Origin: Oscillospiraceae bacterium
GTDB taxonomy: Bacteria; Bacillota; Clostridia; Oscillospirales; Acutalibacteraceae
Length of the DNA stretch: 61,839 nt
Direction: 5' to 3'
Assembly (NCBI GenBank): GCA_902802375.1
Contig: CADCLS010000008.1
Location: 1-61,839, forward strand
Shown: positions 51,209-58,833 of the stretch, in pieces
Layout: each line of letters starts with the position of its first letter
Position numbering within the stretch: the stretch's first letter is position 1
The notes under the pieces: generated by a model
What the model was told of the DNA's origin: nothing
Seen by the model: only the letters and a program-made list of their open reading frames with translations
The model's database searches: none
Program-made: the position numbers and the translations under genes

Positions 51209-51974
51209 TTAATTTCATTTCCTCATAACGCTTTTTAACATCTGTCATATGTCCGCAGGTCATCTTCCCCTCAGGGCAGAAGCCGGCAACACACGACGGA
51301 CCTGCGTTTTTGAACAGGTTGGGTGCTACTTGACACACAAGCTTTAACATCTGGTCCGCCACATCGTGAATTTCCCACTGAGCGCGGTTGCAGCAGCGGT
51401 GATGAAAAAAGTTCATAAGCGAGCGCGCGTTCATAGTAACCACCATTTTTGTTTCACAGGCATTCGGAAGCACAAATCTTGCGTCCTCAATAGCTTTTTT
51501 AGACGCCATACGGGCGGCGGTTTTTTCGTCCTTACCCTCAGCTAAAAAGGCTTTTTTATGCTTTTGTGTTAGCACTTCGGCAATTTTATCATAAGCCTGC
51601 TGTGCTAAACGCATCGACTCGTTATATATCTCAAGCGCCTGAGCTTCTTTTTCTATTTCGGGAGGTGTTACAAATTCAAATTCGCCCTCTTTTACATAGC
51701 GTTGGCTTTTAACCGAAAAAGAGGCTATACGGTGACGCGTTATCTGAGCTAAAAGCGAGCGCGAAACGCCCTCAATACCGAATGTAAACGAGGCGTGTTC
51801 TATGGGACTTTCATGTCCGAGTCCCGACAGCATATTTACAAAAGACTCAACCTTTTCATCGGTAAGCCCGTCCCTTAAATCTTCAATCGTAGAAGGACTG
51901 TAGCATAATTTTGCCGCACAGGCGATAGTTCTTTCGGGGTCGGGAGTATACGCAAGTAATGTAACCTTTGGCAT
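51201..51974 (-). CDS. thyX: Flavin-dependent thymidylate synthase
   Basis: A 257-aa ThyX that methylates dUMP using FAD, methylene-THF and NADPH. The hallmark RHR-x7-S motif is present in [17 protein letters not shown], plus [20 protein letters not shown] and the C-terminal [26 protein letters not shown] precedes the start. It is the first gene of thyX-tmk-DJ-1-mltG-U32, with a promoter at 52008-52036. Confidence 0.95.
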   Translation of the reverse strand: MPKVTLLAYTPDPERTIACAAKLCYSPSTIEDLRDGLTDEKVESFVNMLSGLGHESPIEHASFTFGIEGVSRSLLAQITRHRIASFSVKSQRYVKEGEFEFVTPPEIEKEAQALEIYNESMRLAQQAYDKIAEVLTQKHKKAFLAEGKDEKTAARMASKKAIEDARFVLPNACETKMVVTMNARSLMNFFHHRCCNRAQWEIHDVADQMLKLVCQVAPNLFKNAGPSCVAGFCPEGKMTCGHMTDVKKRYEEMKLNG

Positions 51975-52007
51975 AATTTTACCTCCAAATACAACTTTAC
52001 AGATACC

Positions 52008-52036
52008 ATTATAACAGAAAACACTCTTCTTAGCAA
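52008..52036 (-). promoter_or_regulatory. thyX operon promoter
   Basis: On the minus strand TTGCTA (52036-52031) and TATAAT (52013-52008) are separated by 17 bp. It is divergent from the prs promoter. Confidence 0.75.
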
Positions 52037-52107
52037 TTCATTTTGTATATAATCTTAAATATTTATCAATCTTTTTCTAAAAAAGTCTTTTTTTGGCGAG
52101 CAAAGTG

Positions 52108-52116
52108 TGGTACAAT
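52108..52116 (+). promoter_or_regulatory. prs promoter (extended -10)
   Basis: TGGTACAAT (TACAAT at 52111-52116) is an extended -10 about 36 bp before the prs start. No good -35 is visible at the usual distance. Confidence 0.5.
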
Positions 52117-52151
52117 ATGAGAAATTAAAAATTTTTCGGGGGCGTTAAATT

Positions 52152-53282
52152 ATGTCTAATGTAGATTTTAAGCATACTCCTTACGGCGACCTTGCCATTA
52201 TAAGTATGCGTGGTTGTGAGGATATAGCGGCAAAGGTGGATTACTATCTTAAACAATGGCGTGACATCCCCGAAGATGAGACCTTTGTGGTCACTCCTAA
52301 TTGTCCGCGTTTCGGCACAGGAGAAGCGAAAGCGGTACTTAAGCACACTGCAAGAGGTCTTGATGCGTTTATAATCTGTGATTGCTTTAATTACAGCGTG
52401 CAGTATAAGATGTACGGTATGACCGTTCCGATGAGTCCGGACGACCATTTTCAGGACTTAAAACGCGTTATCGCGGCTTTTGGCGGTAAAGCAAGAAGAA
52501 TTACGGTAATTATGCCTATGCTCTATGAAGGCAGGCAGCACAGAAGAACCTCCCGTGAGTCTATGGACTGCGCTATGGCGCTTCAAGAACTGGTAGCTAT
52601 GGGTGTTAAGAACATAATCACATTTGACGCGCACGACCCGAGAGTTAACAACGCCATCCCGCTTGACGGCTTTGATAATGTACAAGCCGCCTACCAGATG
52701 ATAAAGGCGCTTCTTAAAGTCGTTCCCGATATGAAGCTCGATAAAGACCACACAATGATAGTTTCCCCCGACGAGGGCGGTATGGGCAGATGCATTTACT
52801 ATTCCTCGGTTTTGGGCCTTGAGCTTGGTATGTTCTACAAGCGCAGAAATTATTCTGTTGTAGTAAACGGCAGAAACCCCATTGAAGCTCACGAGTTTTT
52901 GGGTAATGATATTACCGGCAAGGACCTGATTTTAGTCGACGATATGATTTCGTCAGGCGACTCAATGCTTGATATTGCCTCTAAGCTTAAAGAAATGGGA
53001 GCCGGCAGGATATTTATCTTCTCAACATTCGGTCTTTTCGTTGAGGGACTTGAAAAGTTTGACGATTTCTGCTCTCGCGGTATTATTACAAAGGTATTTA
53101 CCACCAACCTTATTTATCAAACCCCCGAGCTTTTATCGCGCGACTGGTATTGCAGTGTTAATATGTCGAAATACATAGCGCTTCTTATTGACACACTCAA
53201 CAATGATAATTCGATAAGCAAGCTTCTTGACCCTGTTGACAGAATCAATAAAGTTGTTGCGAAATATAACGAAAAACAATAA
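52152..53282 (+). CDS. prs: Ribose-phosphate pyrophosphokinase (long clostridial form)
   Basis: The enzyme makes PRPP from ribose 5-phosphate and ATP. At 376 aa it is longer than the usual 310-320. Key segments are present: MPMLYEGRQHRRTSRESMDC (flexible-loop and ATP region), FDAHDPRVNNAIPLDGFDNV, VSPDEGGMGR and the PRPP-binding DLILVDDMISSGDSMLDIA. The start has CGGGGGCG. PRPP feeds nucleotides and NAD; the next gene imports an NAD precursor, so the neighbourhood has a common theme. Confidence 0.93.
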   Translation: MSNVDFKHTPYGDLAIISMRGCEDIAAKVDYYLKQWRDIPEDETFVVTPNCPRFGTGEAKAVLKHTARGLDAFIICDCFNYSVQYKMYGMTVPMSPDDHFQDLKRVIAAFGGKARRITVIMPMLYEGRQHRRTSRESMDCAMALQELVAMGVKNIITFDAHDPRVNNAIPLDGFDNVQAAYQMIKALLKVVPDMKLDKDHTMIVSPDEGGMGRCIYYSSVLGLELGMFYKRRNYSVVVNGRNPIEAHEFLGNDITGKDLILVDDMISSGDSMLDIASKLKEMGAGRIFIFSTFGLFVEGLEKFDDFCSRGIITKVFTTNLIYQTPELLSRDWYCSVNMSKYIALLIDTLNNDNSISKLLDPVDRINKVVAKYNEKQ

Positions 53283-53295
53283 TATGTAATGCATT

Positions 53296-53321
53296 CGCGG
53301 CGAAAGGTAACTTTCGCCGCG
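53296..53321 (+). terminator. GC-rich hairpin after prs
   Basis: CGCGGCGAAAG, loop GTAA, CTTTCGCCGCG: a perfect 11-bp stem 13 bp after the prs stop. It lacks a U-run (TTCGTTAG follows), so it may be a weak terminator, a 3'-end protecting stem or part of the pnuC leader. Confidence 0.55.
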
Positions 53322-53324
53322 TTC

Positions 53325-53417
53325 GTTAGAAAACTGCCACCGGGTAGTGAATGTTAACAGCATTCGTTTTCACATCGTTAGGTCTTTGAAGATGTGAATG
53401 CGGATGCTTATTTTTTT
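53325..53417 (+). promoter_or_regulatory. Attenuator-like leader of pnuC
   Basis: A terminator hairpin GCATTCG-TT-TTCACATC / GATGTGAA-TG-CGGATGC (53360-53376 with 53391-53407) is followed by TTATTTTTTT (53408-53417) and lies only 13 bp before the pnuC ATG. Its left arm can instead pair upstream: GAATG (53349-53353) with CATTC (53361-53365). Further upstream CTGCC/GGTAG (53334-53338, 53343-53347) enclosed by GTTA/TAAC could form a small aptamer-like fold. This is the layout of a transcription-attenuating riboswitch. I cannot assign it to a named class. Confidence 0.6.
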
Positions 53418-53430
53418 ACGAGGTTATATT

Positions 53431-54123
53431 ATGAAAAAAGTCTGTAAAACACTTAACTATTTTTCAAAAGCAGAAAAAATCATTTGGATATCTGCTGCAA
53501 TTTTGATTATTCTTTCATTTGTTATTTTTGACAGAAGCAATTATTTGACACTTTTTGCCTCGCTAATTGGTGTAACATCTATTATCTTTAATGCGAAAGG
53601 GAATCCTATCGGGCAGGCACTAATGATTGTATTCAGCCTGTTGTACGGGTATATATCATTTACTTTTTTATACTATGGAGAAATGATAACATATCTTGGC
53701 ATGACAATGCCAATGGCGGTTTTTGCACTCATATCATGGATGAGACATCCATACAACGGAAACAAGTCCGAGGTCGAAGTAAACCGGCTGAAAAAAGAAG
53801 AGGCATTATTTATGATTTTGCTGTCCGGATTTGTCACCACAATTTTTTATTTTATTCTGCGTGTGTTTCATACGGCAAATATTTTCCCCGGCACATTATC
53901 TGTAACTACAAGTTTTTTAGCAGTTTATCTTACATTCAGGCGAAACCCATATTTTTCCCTCGCATATGCGCTAAATGATATCGTTTTACTTGTTCTGTGG
54001 ACACTTGCAAGCATAGAAAACATAAAATATGTTTCAGTTATTGTATGCTTTTCGGCTTTTCTGATGAGCGATATATATGCTTTTATCAACTGGAAGAGGA
54101 TGGAAAAGCATCAGAAATCATAA
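53431..54123 (+). CDS. pnuC: PnuC-family nicotinamide riboside/NMN-type transporter
   Basis: The ATG at 53431 (MKKVCKTLNYFSKAEK) with GAGG ahead is preferred over an earlier frame that runs through the terminator hairpin; 230 aa. It has about seven membrane helices with the PnuC pattern LFASLIGVTSIIFNAKGNPI, GQALMIVFSLLYGYISF and LAYALNDIVLLVLW. PnuC proteins pass nicotinamide riboside by facilitated diffusion, trapped by phosphorylation; related PnuT/PnuX carry thiamine or riboflavin. The preceding leader suggests control by a metabolite. Confidence 0.88.
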   Translation: MKKVCKTLNYFSKAEKIIWISAAILIILSFVIFDRSNYLTLFASLIGVTSIIFNAKGNPIGQALMIVFSLLYGYISFTFLYYGEMITYLGMTMPMAVFALISWMRHPYNGNKSEVEVNRLKKEEALFMILLSGFVTTIFYFILRVFHTANIFPGTLSVTTSFLAVYLTFRRNPYFSLAYALNDIVLLVLWTLASIENIKYVSVIVCFSAFLMSDIYAFINWKRMEKHQKS

Positions 54124-54165
54124 AGCGGAATTTATGATTCAAGGCCTATATGGTAGATTATACTA

Positions 54166-54924
54166 TCAGGTGCGCAATCTATTGTATTCCTCATCCGAAA
54201 CCGGCTCACACCATTCGGTGGTTGAATCTTCGCCGGAAATTTCGAGAGCAAGGTGGGAAAACCAGCTGTAGGGAGCCGCACCGTGCCAATGCTTGACATT
54301 TGCATGGATGTTTACGATTGCTCCGGGTGTCAGTTCTACGGGTTCTTTGCCCCATTCCTGATAGTATCCCCGCCCACCGACGCAGATCAGCATCTGACCA
54401 CCGCCGGATTTCGCGTGGTGGATATGCCAGTTGTTCCGGCAGCCCGGCTCAAAGGTGACATTATAGATTGGCACTTGTTCGGTCGAAATTGGAGCAAGAT
54501 AGCTTTTGCCGACAAAGAACTTGCCATATGGGTTTTCTTTGCCGATCGGAAAGAAGATTGTGTTCTGATATTTGTCTTTATCGGTCAGTTCCGCAATCGA
54601 ATCGTCATATATTTCCTTTGCAAGATTAAAAGTCGCCCATGCTTTCGGCCAGCCGGCGTAAAACGCTGCGTGTGTGATCGCCGCCGCCATTTCGCGTTGC
54701 GTGACGCCGTGCGCCTTTGCGTTTGCAATGTGGTATTTAAGACTGCCGTCAGTAATACCCTGCGCCATCAGCGCGGTGACGGTGATAAGGCTCCTCGTTT
54801 TGAGGTCTATATCCCCGTTGTTCCAGTTCTCACCAAACAGGATATCGTCGTTAAAATGCGCGAACTCCGGCGCAAATTTACCAAGCTGTTGTCTTCCTGC
54901 CGTTTGTGTGATTCTTTCTTTCAT
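54166..54924 (-). CDS. Carboxymuconolactone decarboxylase-like / cupin fusion protein
   Basis: About 252 aa, start MKERITQTAGRQQLGKFAPE at 54924 (TGAGG 6 bp ahead). Residues about 25-110 form the AhpD/CMD-like domain (RSLITVTALMAQGITDGSLK, HAAFYAGWPKAWATF). Here the usual CxxC redox pair is absent. Residues about 150-240 form a cupin with metal ligands in NWHIHHAKSGGGQMLICVGG and HANVKHWHGAAPYSWFSHLA. Such fusions are often found with aldo-keto or alcohol dehydrogenase genes in TetR- or MerR-controlled redox operons; the substrate is unknown. Confidence 0.88.
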   Translation of the reverse strand: MKERITQTAGRQQLGKFAPEFAHFNDDILFGENWNNGDIDLKTRSLITVTALMAQGITDGSLKYHIANAKAHGVTQREMAAAITHAAFYAGWPKAWATFNLAKEIYDDSIAELTDKDKYQNTIFFPIGKENPYGKFFVGKSYLAPISTEQVPIYNVTFEPGCRNNWHIHHAKSGGGQMLICVGGRGYYQEWGKEPVELTPGAIVNIHANVKHWHGAAPYSWFSHLALEISGEDSTTEWCEPVSDEEYNRLRT

Positions 54925-54966
54925 CATAAACCTCATTTCTTATTTTCAAACAAAGGATTCATCCGT

Positions 54967-55530
54967 TTATTTCAGCTTCAAGCCGTCTTTGAACGCGTCG
55001 CCGACTCTGCCGCCGACTTTGTAGTAACCGTGCGTATACGGATCGAAGGCAATTGCTTCAAGAGAATCGATATCGACCTTGCCGTCCTTTAGATTTTCTT
55101 CCTCTACGGATGTGCGCAGCACTTTCCCAATCACACCGATACCCGTTGCGTCGTTCTGATACTCAACAAATTCACATTCCAAAGCTATCGGCAGTTCGTT
55201 GATAACAGGGGCGTCTACCAGTTCGGATTTTTCATAAGTAAATCCTGATTTCTTGAATTTATCATGTTCCTTTTCGCCGTGAACGCAACCAAACCAGTCG
55301 GCTTCCACGACATGCTTTGCGTCTGCAATATGGACGACAAATCCGCCGCGCGCCTTGATATTCTTCACAGTTGTGTGTGTTTCGGTAAGATTGAGCGCCA
55401 CCATATCACGCTCGAGCATGGTCCCCCACGCCGCATTCATCACATCAACGCTGCCGTCTTCATTGAAAGTTGAAATAAGCAGCACCGGCATCGGGAAAAT
55501 AGCCTCTGTAGTCTTGATTTGTTTTTTCAT
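54967..55530 (-). CDS. Flavoredoxin / flavin reductase-like protein
   Basis: A 187-aa FMN-binding split-barrel protein: PMPVLLISTFNEDGSVDVMN, then AAWGTMLERDMVALNLTETH and GGFVVHIADAKHVVEADWFG. This resembles the flavoredoxins used as electron carriers in anaerobes. The start follows AAAGGAGTTTTAGAATT. It is the third gene of the TetR-ADH-flavoredoxin-CMD-cupin operon. A short copy of its own start region (TTAGAATTATGAAAAAA) occurs again about 40 bp upstream, around 55563-55580. Confidence 0.88.
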   Translation of the reverse strand: MKKQIKTTEAIFPMPVLLISTFNEDGSVDVMNAAWGTMLERDMVALNLTETHTTVKNIKARGGFVVHIADAKHVVEADWFGCVHGEKEHDKFKKSGFTYEKSELVDAPVINELPIALECEFVEYQNDATGIGVIGKVLRTSVEEENLKDGKVDIDSLEAIAFDPYTHGYYKVGGRVGDAFKDGLKLK

Positions 55531-55638
55531 AATTCTAAAACTCCTTTATCAGTAATTTTCTTTTTTCATAATTCTAATAAAACTGTTTCGCCTACTTTTT
55601 TGAGTTCGTCCGGCGAAACGGCAGAAGAAAGGTTTTTT

Positions 55639-56805
55639 CTACAAACTTTCTTTTAGTATTTGGACGACTTGAGCGCGGTCAAGCACTTTATATCCGCCGT
55701 CAAGGATGATTGTTGCATCAGCAATTCCTTCGATCATGTCTTCTCTAACACCGAGCTCTGAAAGTCGCATTGCAACACCGATCTTTCGCATCCAGCGTTC
55801 CATTTCAAGCAGACCGGCGTTCGCAATATCTTCATCGGTTTTGCCGTCCGTGCTGACGCCCCACACCTCTGTTGCAAATCTTTTGAATTTTTGCAGTCCG
55901 TATGGCAGAATGTGCTTATAATACGGTAATGAGACAGCAGAAAGCGTCATGCCGTGGGTCGCGTCAGTGTAGGCGCCTGCCGCCTGACCGAGCATATGAA
56001 CCATCCAATCGGTTGTCTTTCCGCGTGAAATAAGTGTATTAAGCGCCCAAGTTGCAGCCCACATTATATTTGAACGCGCCTCGTAATCTTGTGGGTTCTC
56101 AACGGCAATAAGCGAGTTGCGGATAACCGATTTCATCAGTGCCTCTGCAAGATCGTCGCTGACATTGTCGTCCTCTCCCGAAAAATACTGCTCACAAATG
56201 TGATTGAAAATATCATAGATTCCTGCTACCATTTGCCTCTTCGGTAAACTCATTGTAAAACGTGGATTGAGAATTGCAAACTTCGGCATCACCTCTTCGC
56301 CGAAGACGTGTCCGATTTTCTGTTTTGTCGCGTGATTAGTTATAACCGCGCCGCCGTTCATTTCAGAGCCGGTCCCCGCCATAGTGAGAATACATCCAAC
56401 CGGCACAATCTCGCAGTTCGGTTCTTCAAAGCGTGCGTAGTATTTATCCCATGGATCTTCATTACAGTTTACCGAAACGGAGACCGCCTTCGCGTAGTCG
56501 CAGCAGGAACCGCCGCCCACCGCTAAAAGCAGATCCGCGTTATGTGCTTTCGCAATTTCGACACCCTCACGCAATTTATCAGCGGTAGGATTTGGCATTA
56601 CGCCGGCGTCTTCAACGACATTCTTACCGTTAGCTTTCAAAATAGAAATCACGCTGTCATAGATTCCGTTTTTCTTGATAGAACCGCCGCCATAGATCAG
56701 AACGACATTCTTGCCGTATTTGGGCAATTCTTCGCTTAGGTAGTTCAGAGAGTCTTCTCCGAAGTAAAGTTTAGTTGCGTTTTTGTAGCTGAAATTTCCA
56801 AGCAT
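55639..56805 (-). CDS. Iron-containing alcohol dehydrogenase (butanol dehydrogenase type)
   Basis: The 388-aa group-III dehydrogenase resembles NADPH-dependent BdhA/YqhD proteins: LIYGGGSIKKNGIYDSV, LLLAVGGGSCCDYAKAV and the early metal ligand in MVAGIYDIFNHICEQYF. Later come WMVHMLGQAAGAYTDATHGM with the remaining histidines. It probably reduces aldehydes. It follows the tetR gene by 14 bp with GGAGG, and its neighbours fit aldehyde detoxification or electron disposal. Confidence 0.9.
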   Translation of the reverse strand: MLGNFSYKNATKLYFGEDSLNYLSEELPKYGKNVVLIYGGGSIKKNGIYDSVISILKANGKNVVEDAGVMPNPTADKLREGVEIAKAHNADLLLAVGGGSCCDYAKAVSVSVNCNEDPWDKYYARFEEPNCEIVPVGCILTMAGTGSEMNGGAVITNHATKQKIGHVFGEEVMPKFAILNPRFTMSLPKRQMVAGIYDIFNHICEQYFSGEDDNVSDDLAEALMKSVIRNSLIAVENPQDYEARSNIMWAATWALNTLISRGKTTDWMVHMLGQAAGAYTDATHGMTLSAVSLPYYKHILPYGLQKFKRFATEVWGVSTDGKTDEDIANAGLLEMERWMRKIGVAMRLSELGVREDMIEGIADATIILDGGYKVLDRAQVVQILKESL

Positions 56806-56819
56806 TGTTTATTCCTCCG

Positions 56820-57428
56820 TTATCTAAGAATTATTTTAAGTCCTGCAAATGAAAGTTCATATATGCTGCCATTATCGTGTCGGATGCCGACAGTATCCAT
56901 AGCCTCAATCTGCTTTTTCGTTGCATGCGCGTAAGGGTATACTCCGTGCAAGAATTGAAGAGCTGCTAAAAGAGTTTGTCTGCGTTCTTTGTCTGTTTTA
57001 TCCGGGAAAGCGTTTTTAAGAATAGTATCGAGCAGTTCAACGCTCTTTCCATACGCCCTTTTGAATGAGACGAGCCGTTCAATACGGCTGTTTTCTTCCA
57101 TGTCGTACAAATTCACCGCAAGCAGTTTAAGCATTAGTTTGCGTTTTTCAAGCGACCGGGCAATCTTTTCGGGCAACTCATCGGCTTTCACACCCTCCGC
57201 ACCAATCTTTTCAAGGTCCTCACACCATAGCAAATACTCGCGTTCGAACAAACGCAGGAAGATCTCCTCTTTCGTCTGAAAGTAATTATAGATTGAAGGA
57301 CGGGAGCAAGATGTTTCTGCACCGATTTCTTTGATTGTCACATCTCTGAAATTCATTTTATCATACAGTTTTTCGCAGGCGTTCAGTATCTCCTCTTCAC
57401 GAACCTCCGGCGTTTCTCTCTTTGACAT
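56820..57428 (-). CDS. TetR-family transcriptional repressor
   Basis: A 202-aa TetR regulator with N-terminal helix-turn-helix (DVTIKEIGAETSCSRPSIYN then YFQTKEEIF) and a helical ligand-binding C-domain with Trp/Cys in EYLLWCEDLEKIG. Start with GGAGGGCAAC. It is the first gene of its operon, and the promoter carries two matching palindromes, one of them overlapping the -35. Autoregulation with release by a small redox-active or aldehyde ligand is likely. Confidence 0.9.
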   Translation of the reverse strand: MSKRETPEVREEEILNACEKLYDKMNFRDVTIKEIGAETSCSRPSIYNYFQTKEEIFLRLFEREYLLWCEDLEKIGAEGVKADELPEKIARSLEKRKLMLKLLAVNLYDMEENSRIERLVSFKRAYGKSVELLDTILKNAFPDKTDKERRQTLLAALQFLHGVYPYAHATKKQIEAMDTVGIRHDNGSIYELSFAGLKIILR

Positions 57429-57451
57429 GTTGCCCTCCGTATGTTTTGGTA

Positions 57452-57507
57452 AATTGCTGACACCGTGTCAGCAATTGTATTATAACATACTACTGACACG
57501 GTGTCAA
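57452..57507 (-). promoter_or_regulatory. tetR operon promoter with two TetR operators
   Basis: On the minus strand TTGACA (57507-57502) and TATAAT (57484-57479) are 17 bp apart. Operator A, TGACACGGTGTCA (57494-57506), covers the -35. Operator B, a 25-bp palindrome at 57452-57476 with core TGACACCGTGTCA (57458-57470), lies downstream of the -10. The operator cores differ only at the central base as read on one strand. Confidence 0.88.
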
Positions 57508-57539
57508 TATAATTTATAAAACTAATTTGTTTTTATAAT

Positions 57540-57764
57540 TTGTGGCGAAGCCACACCGAACTTATTACCTATTACTTTTTACTTATTACTTCAAAAAATT
57601 TCCCGGAATTTCGCCAAGGCGAAGATTTACGCTCGCGGCGGTGTCCCCCAAAGCAAACACGCGCCTTGCTCGCTTAATGCGAACTGGAGCCCGACCGTTT
57701 TATCACATCAAATTATTTGAGTTTTATAGGTCGGGCGCCGGTTCTCTACCGTGATGATGTTTCG
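57540..57764. other. Intergenic region with nested hairpins
   Basis: No ORF is convincing. TGTGGC-GAA-GCCACA (57541-57555) is a small hairpin. A TTATTAC motif is repeated several times near 57561-57592. GCCCGACC (57689-57696) and GGTCGGGC (57729-57736) form an 8-bp stem around a 32-nt AT-rich loop. The mix of GC-rich and AT-rich blocks suggests a decayed miniature repeat element. Confidence 0.4.
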
Positions 57765-57804
57765 CATAGAAAAAAGCACACCAAAAGGTGTGCTTTTTTC
57801 TATG
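57765..57804. terminator. Perfect 18-bp stem terminator downstream of the lipoprotein gene
   Basis: An 18-bp stem (57765-57782 with 57787-57804) with loop AAAA and core AAAAAAGCACACC/GGTGTGCTTTTTT. On the plus strand it is followed by TGAGACCGACACTCAAAA, a sequence that recurs after the terminator at 58797-58830. Confidence 0.85.
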
Positions 57805-57885
57805 TGAGACCGACACTCAAAATGGAACCGGTCATAAAACCTGATTTTCTTTAATTTTGCAGATTTTTATTCTGATTTCACAGAA

Positions 57886-58575
57886 TTACTTGTTCATCAA
57901 TTTATCAATCCATTCTTGAGGCAAAACATATTCTATATCATCAATTCTAATTGAATATGCTTTATCATCAAACGACATTACTTCCAAAGGAATAACTATA
58001 TTAATATCTTCCTGTATAACTCCACAAACATACCCGTAAACATAACAGTTCTTTAACATTCCGTCAGGTTGCTTTACTAAATCATACAGACCAGCATCTT
58101 TTACCCTTTGTCCGTTTTTGATTTCATTAAGAAATTGTTCGCATTCAGTAATTCCTTTGTTTGAGATTGCTGTTATCTTATCATTAAAAAGAGAACCTTT
58201 TACAAACTCAAATCTAATACAATTATCAAGGGAGACTTCTGTTTTCAGCAATTCGGACTTTACATACACAGCGGAAAACTCATTGTCGGGAAAATATCTT
58301 ACTAACACATCTTGACTATCATTAACAGAATACATACCTGTTTTTATCTTATTGGTAAGATGAACAAAGGTCTTTTTCTCTCCCTTTACGTGACCGATGA
58401 ACTCCCATTCTCCAAAGCACCAAACTCTACCCTCGTTACCGACAAAAGTATATTCAGTGCCGTCGGTTGCTACAATAGTTTTATTTTCGATTTCCGTAAA
58501 TTCAACATTATTCGAGCAAGCAACTAAAGAAAAGATAATCACCAAACACATAAAAATAATTGATAACTTTCTCAT
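57886..58575 (-). CDS. Lipoprotein of unknown function
   Basis: A 229-aa protein with a clear lipobox (IIFMCLVIIFSLVACSNN, Cys20 as lipid site). The exposed part is mostly beta-strand-like with TIVATDGTEYTFVGNEGRVW and two later Trp/Cys-containing segments (ITECEQFLNEI; NCYVYGYVCGV). It ends with IEYVLPQEWIDKLMNK. I do not recognise a family. Genes on both sides are mobile or repeat DNA, so it is probably accessory. CGGTGATGAT precedes the ATG. Confidence 0.75.
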   Translation of the reverse strand: MRKLSIIFMCLVIIFSLVACSNNVEFTEIENKTIVATDGTEYTFVGNEGRVWCFGEWEFIGHVKGEKKTFVHLTNKIKTGMYSVNDSQDVLVRYFPDNEFSAVYVKSELLKTEVSLDNCIRFEFVKGSLFNDKITAISNKGITECEQFLNEIKNGQRVKDAGLYDLVKQPDGMLKNCYVYGYVCGVIQEDINIVIPLEVMSFDDKAYSIRIDDIEYVLPQEWIDKLMNK

Positions 58576-58634
58576 ATCATCACCGCCCTGAGTGTATTAT
58601 AGCATAAAAGCGGAAATTAATCAATGCGGAACAT

Positions 58635-58793
58635 TGTATATCATCAATTCCGTAGGAATTGCATATCATCAAAACTTTAGTTTTGTATATCATCAAGCCG
58701 ACAGAAATGCACACCTAAAGGTGTGATGATATACGCCTTCGGCGATGATATACACGACTGCGTCGTGATGATATACCAAGCCTGTCGGCTTGG
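58635..58793. repeat. Hairpin-studded inverted repeat element (TGTATATCATCA family)
   Basis: The 12-mer TGTATATCATCA (or TGCATATCATCA) occurs three times forward (58635, 58660, 58684). Its reverse complement follows three times: TGATGATATAC at 58724, GATGATATACA at 58744 and TGATGATATACCA at 58766. Between the copies stand small hairpins: ATTCC-GTA-GGAAT, AAACT-TT-AGTTT, CACACC-TAAA-GGTGTG, GCC-TTC-GGC and CGAC-TGC-GTCG. AAGCCGACAG (58695-58704) also pairs with CTGTCGGCTT (58782-58791). The result is a non-coding, multi-branched cruciform or RNA. Confidence 0.85.
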
Positions 58794-58796
58794 ATA

Positions 58797-58830
58797 AAAA
58801 AACACTCGTTCAAGAGAACGAGTGTTTTTT
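58797..58830. terminator. 15-bp stem terminator adjoining the IS30 element
   Basis: AAAAAACACTCGTTC (58797-58811), loop AAGA with one position pairing variably, and GAACGAGTGTTTTTT (58816-58830). It has U-tracts on both strands. Confidence 0.85.
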
Positions 58831-58833
58831 GGT

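Noticed and set aside
54253-55092. 279-codon open frame on the plus strand opposite the CMD-cupin and flavoredoxin genes
   Set aside because: It is antisense to two well-supported genes, has no ribosome binding site and its product (many Cys, Arg, Phe) has no recognisable domain.
58635-58793. Short 12-mer repeats as a possible CRISPR remnant
   Set aside because: The copies occur in both orientations and the intervening sequences are self-complementary hairpins of 9-13 nt, which does not fit CRISPR spacers.
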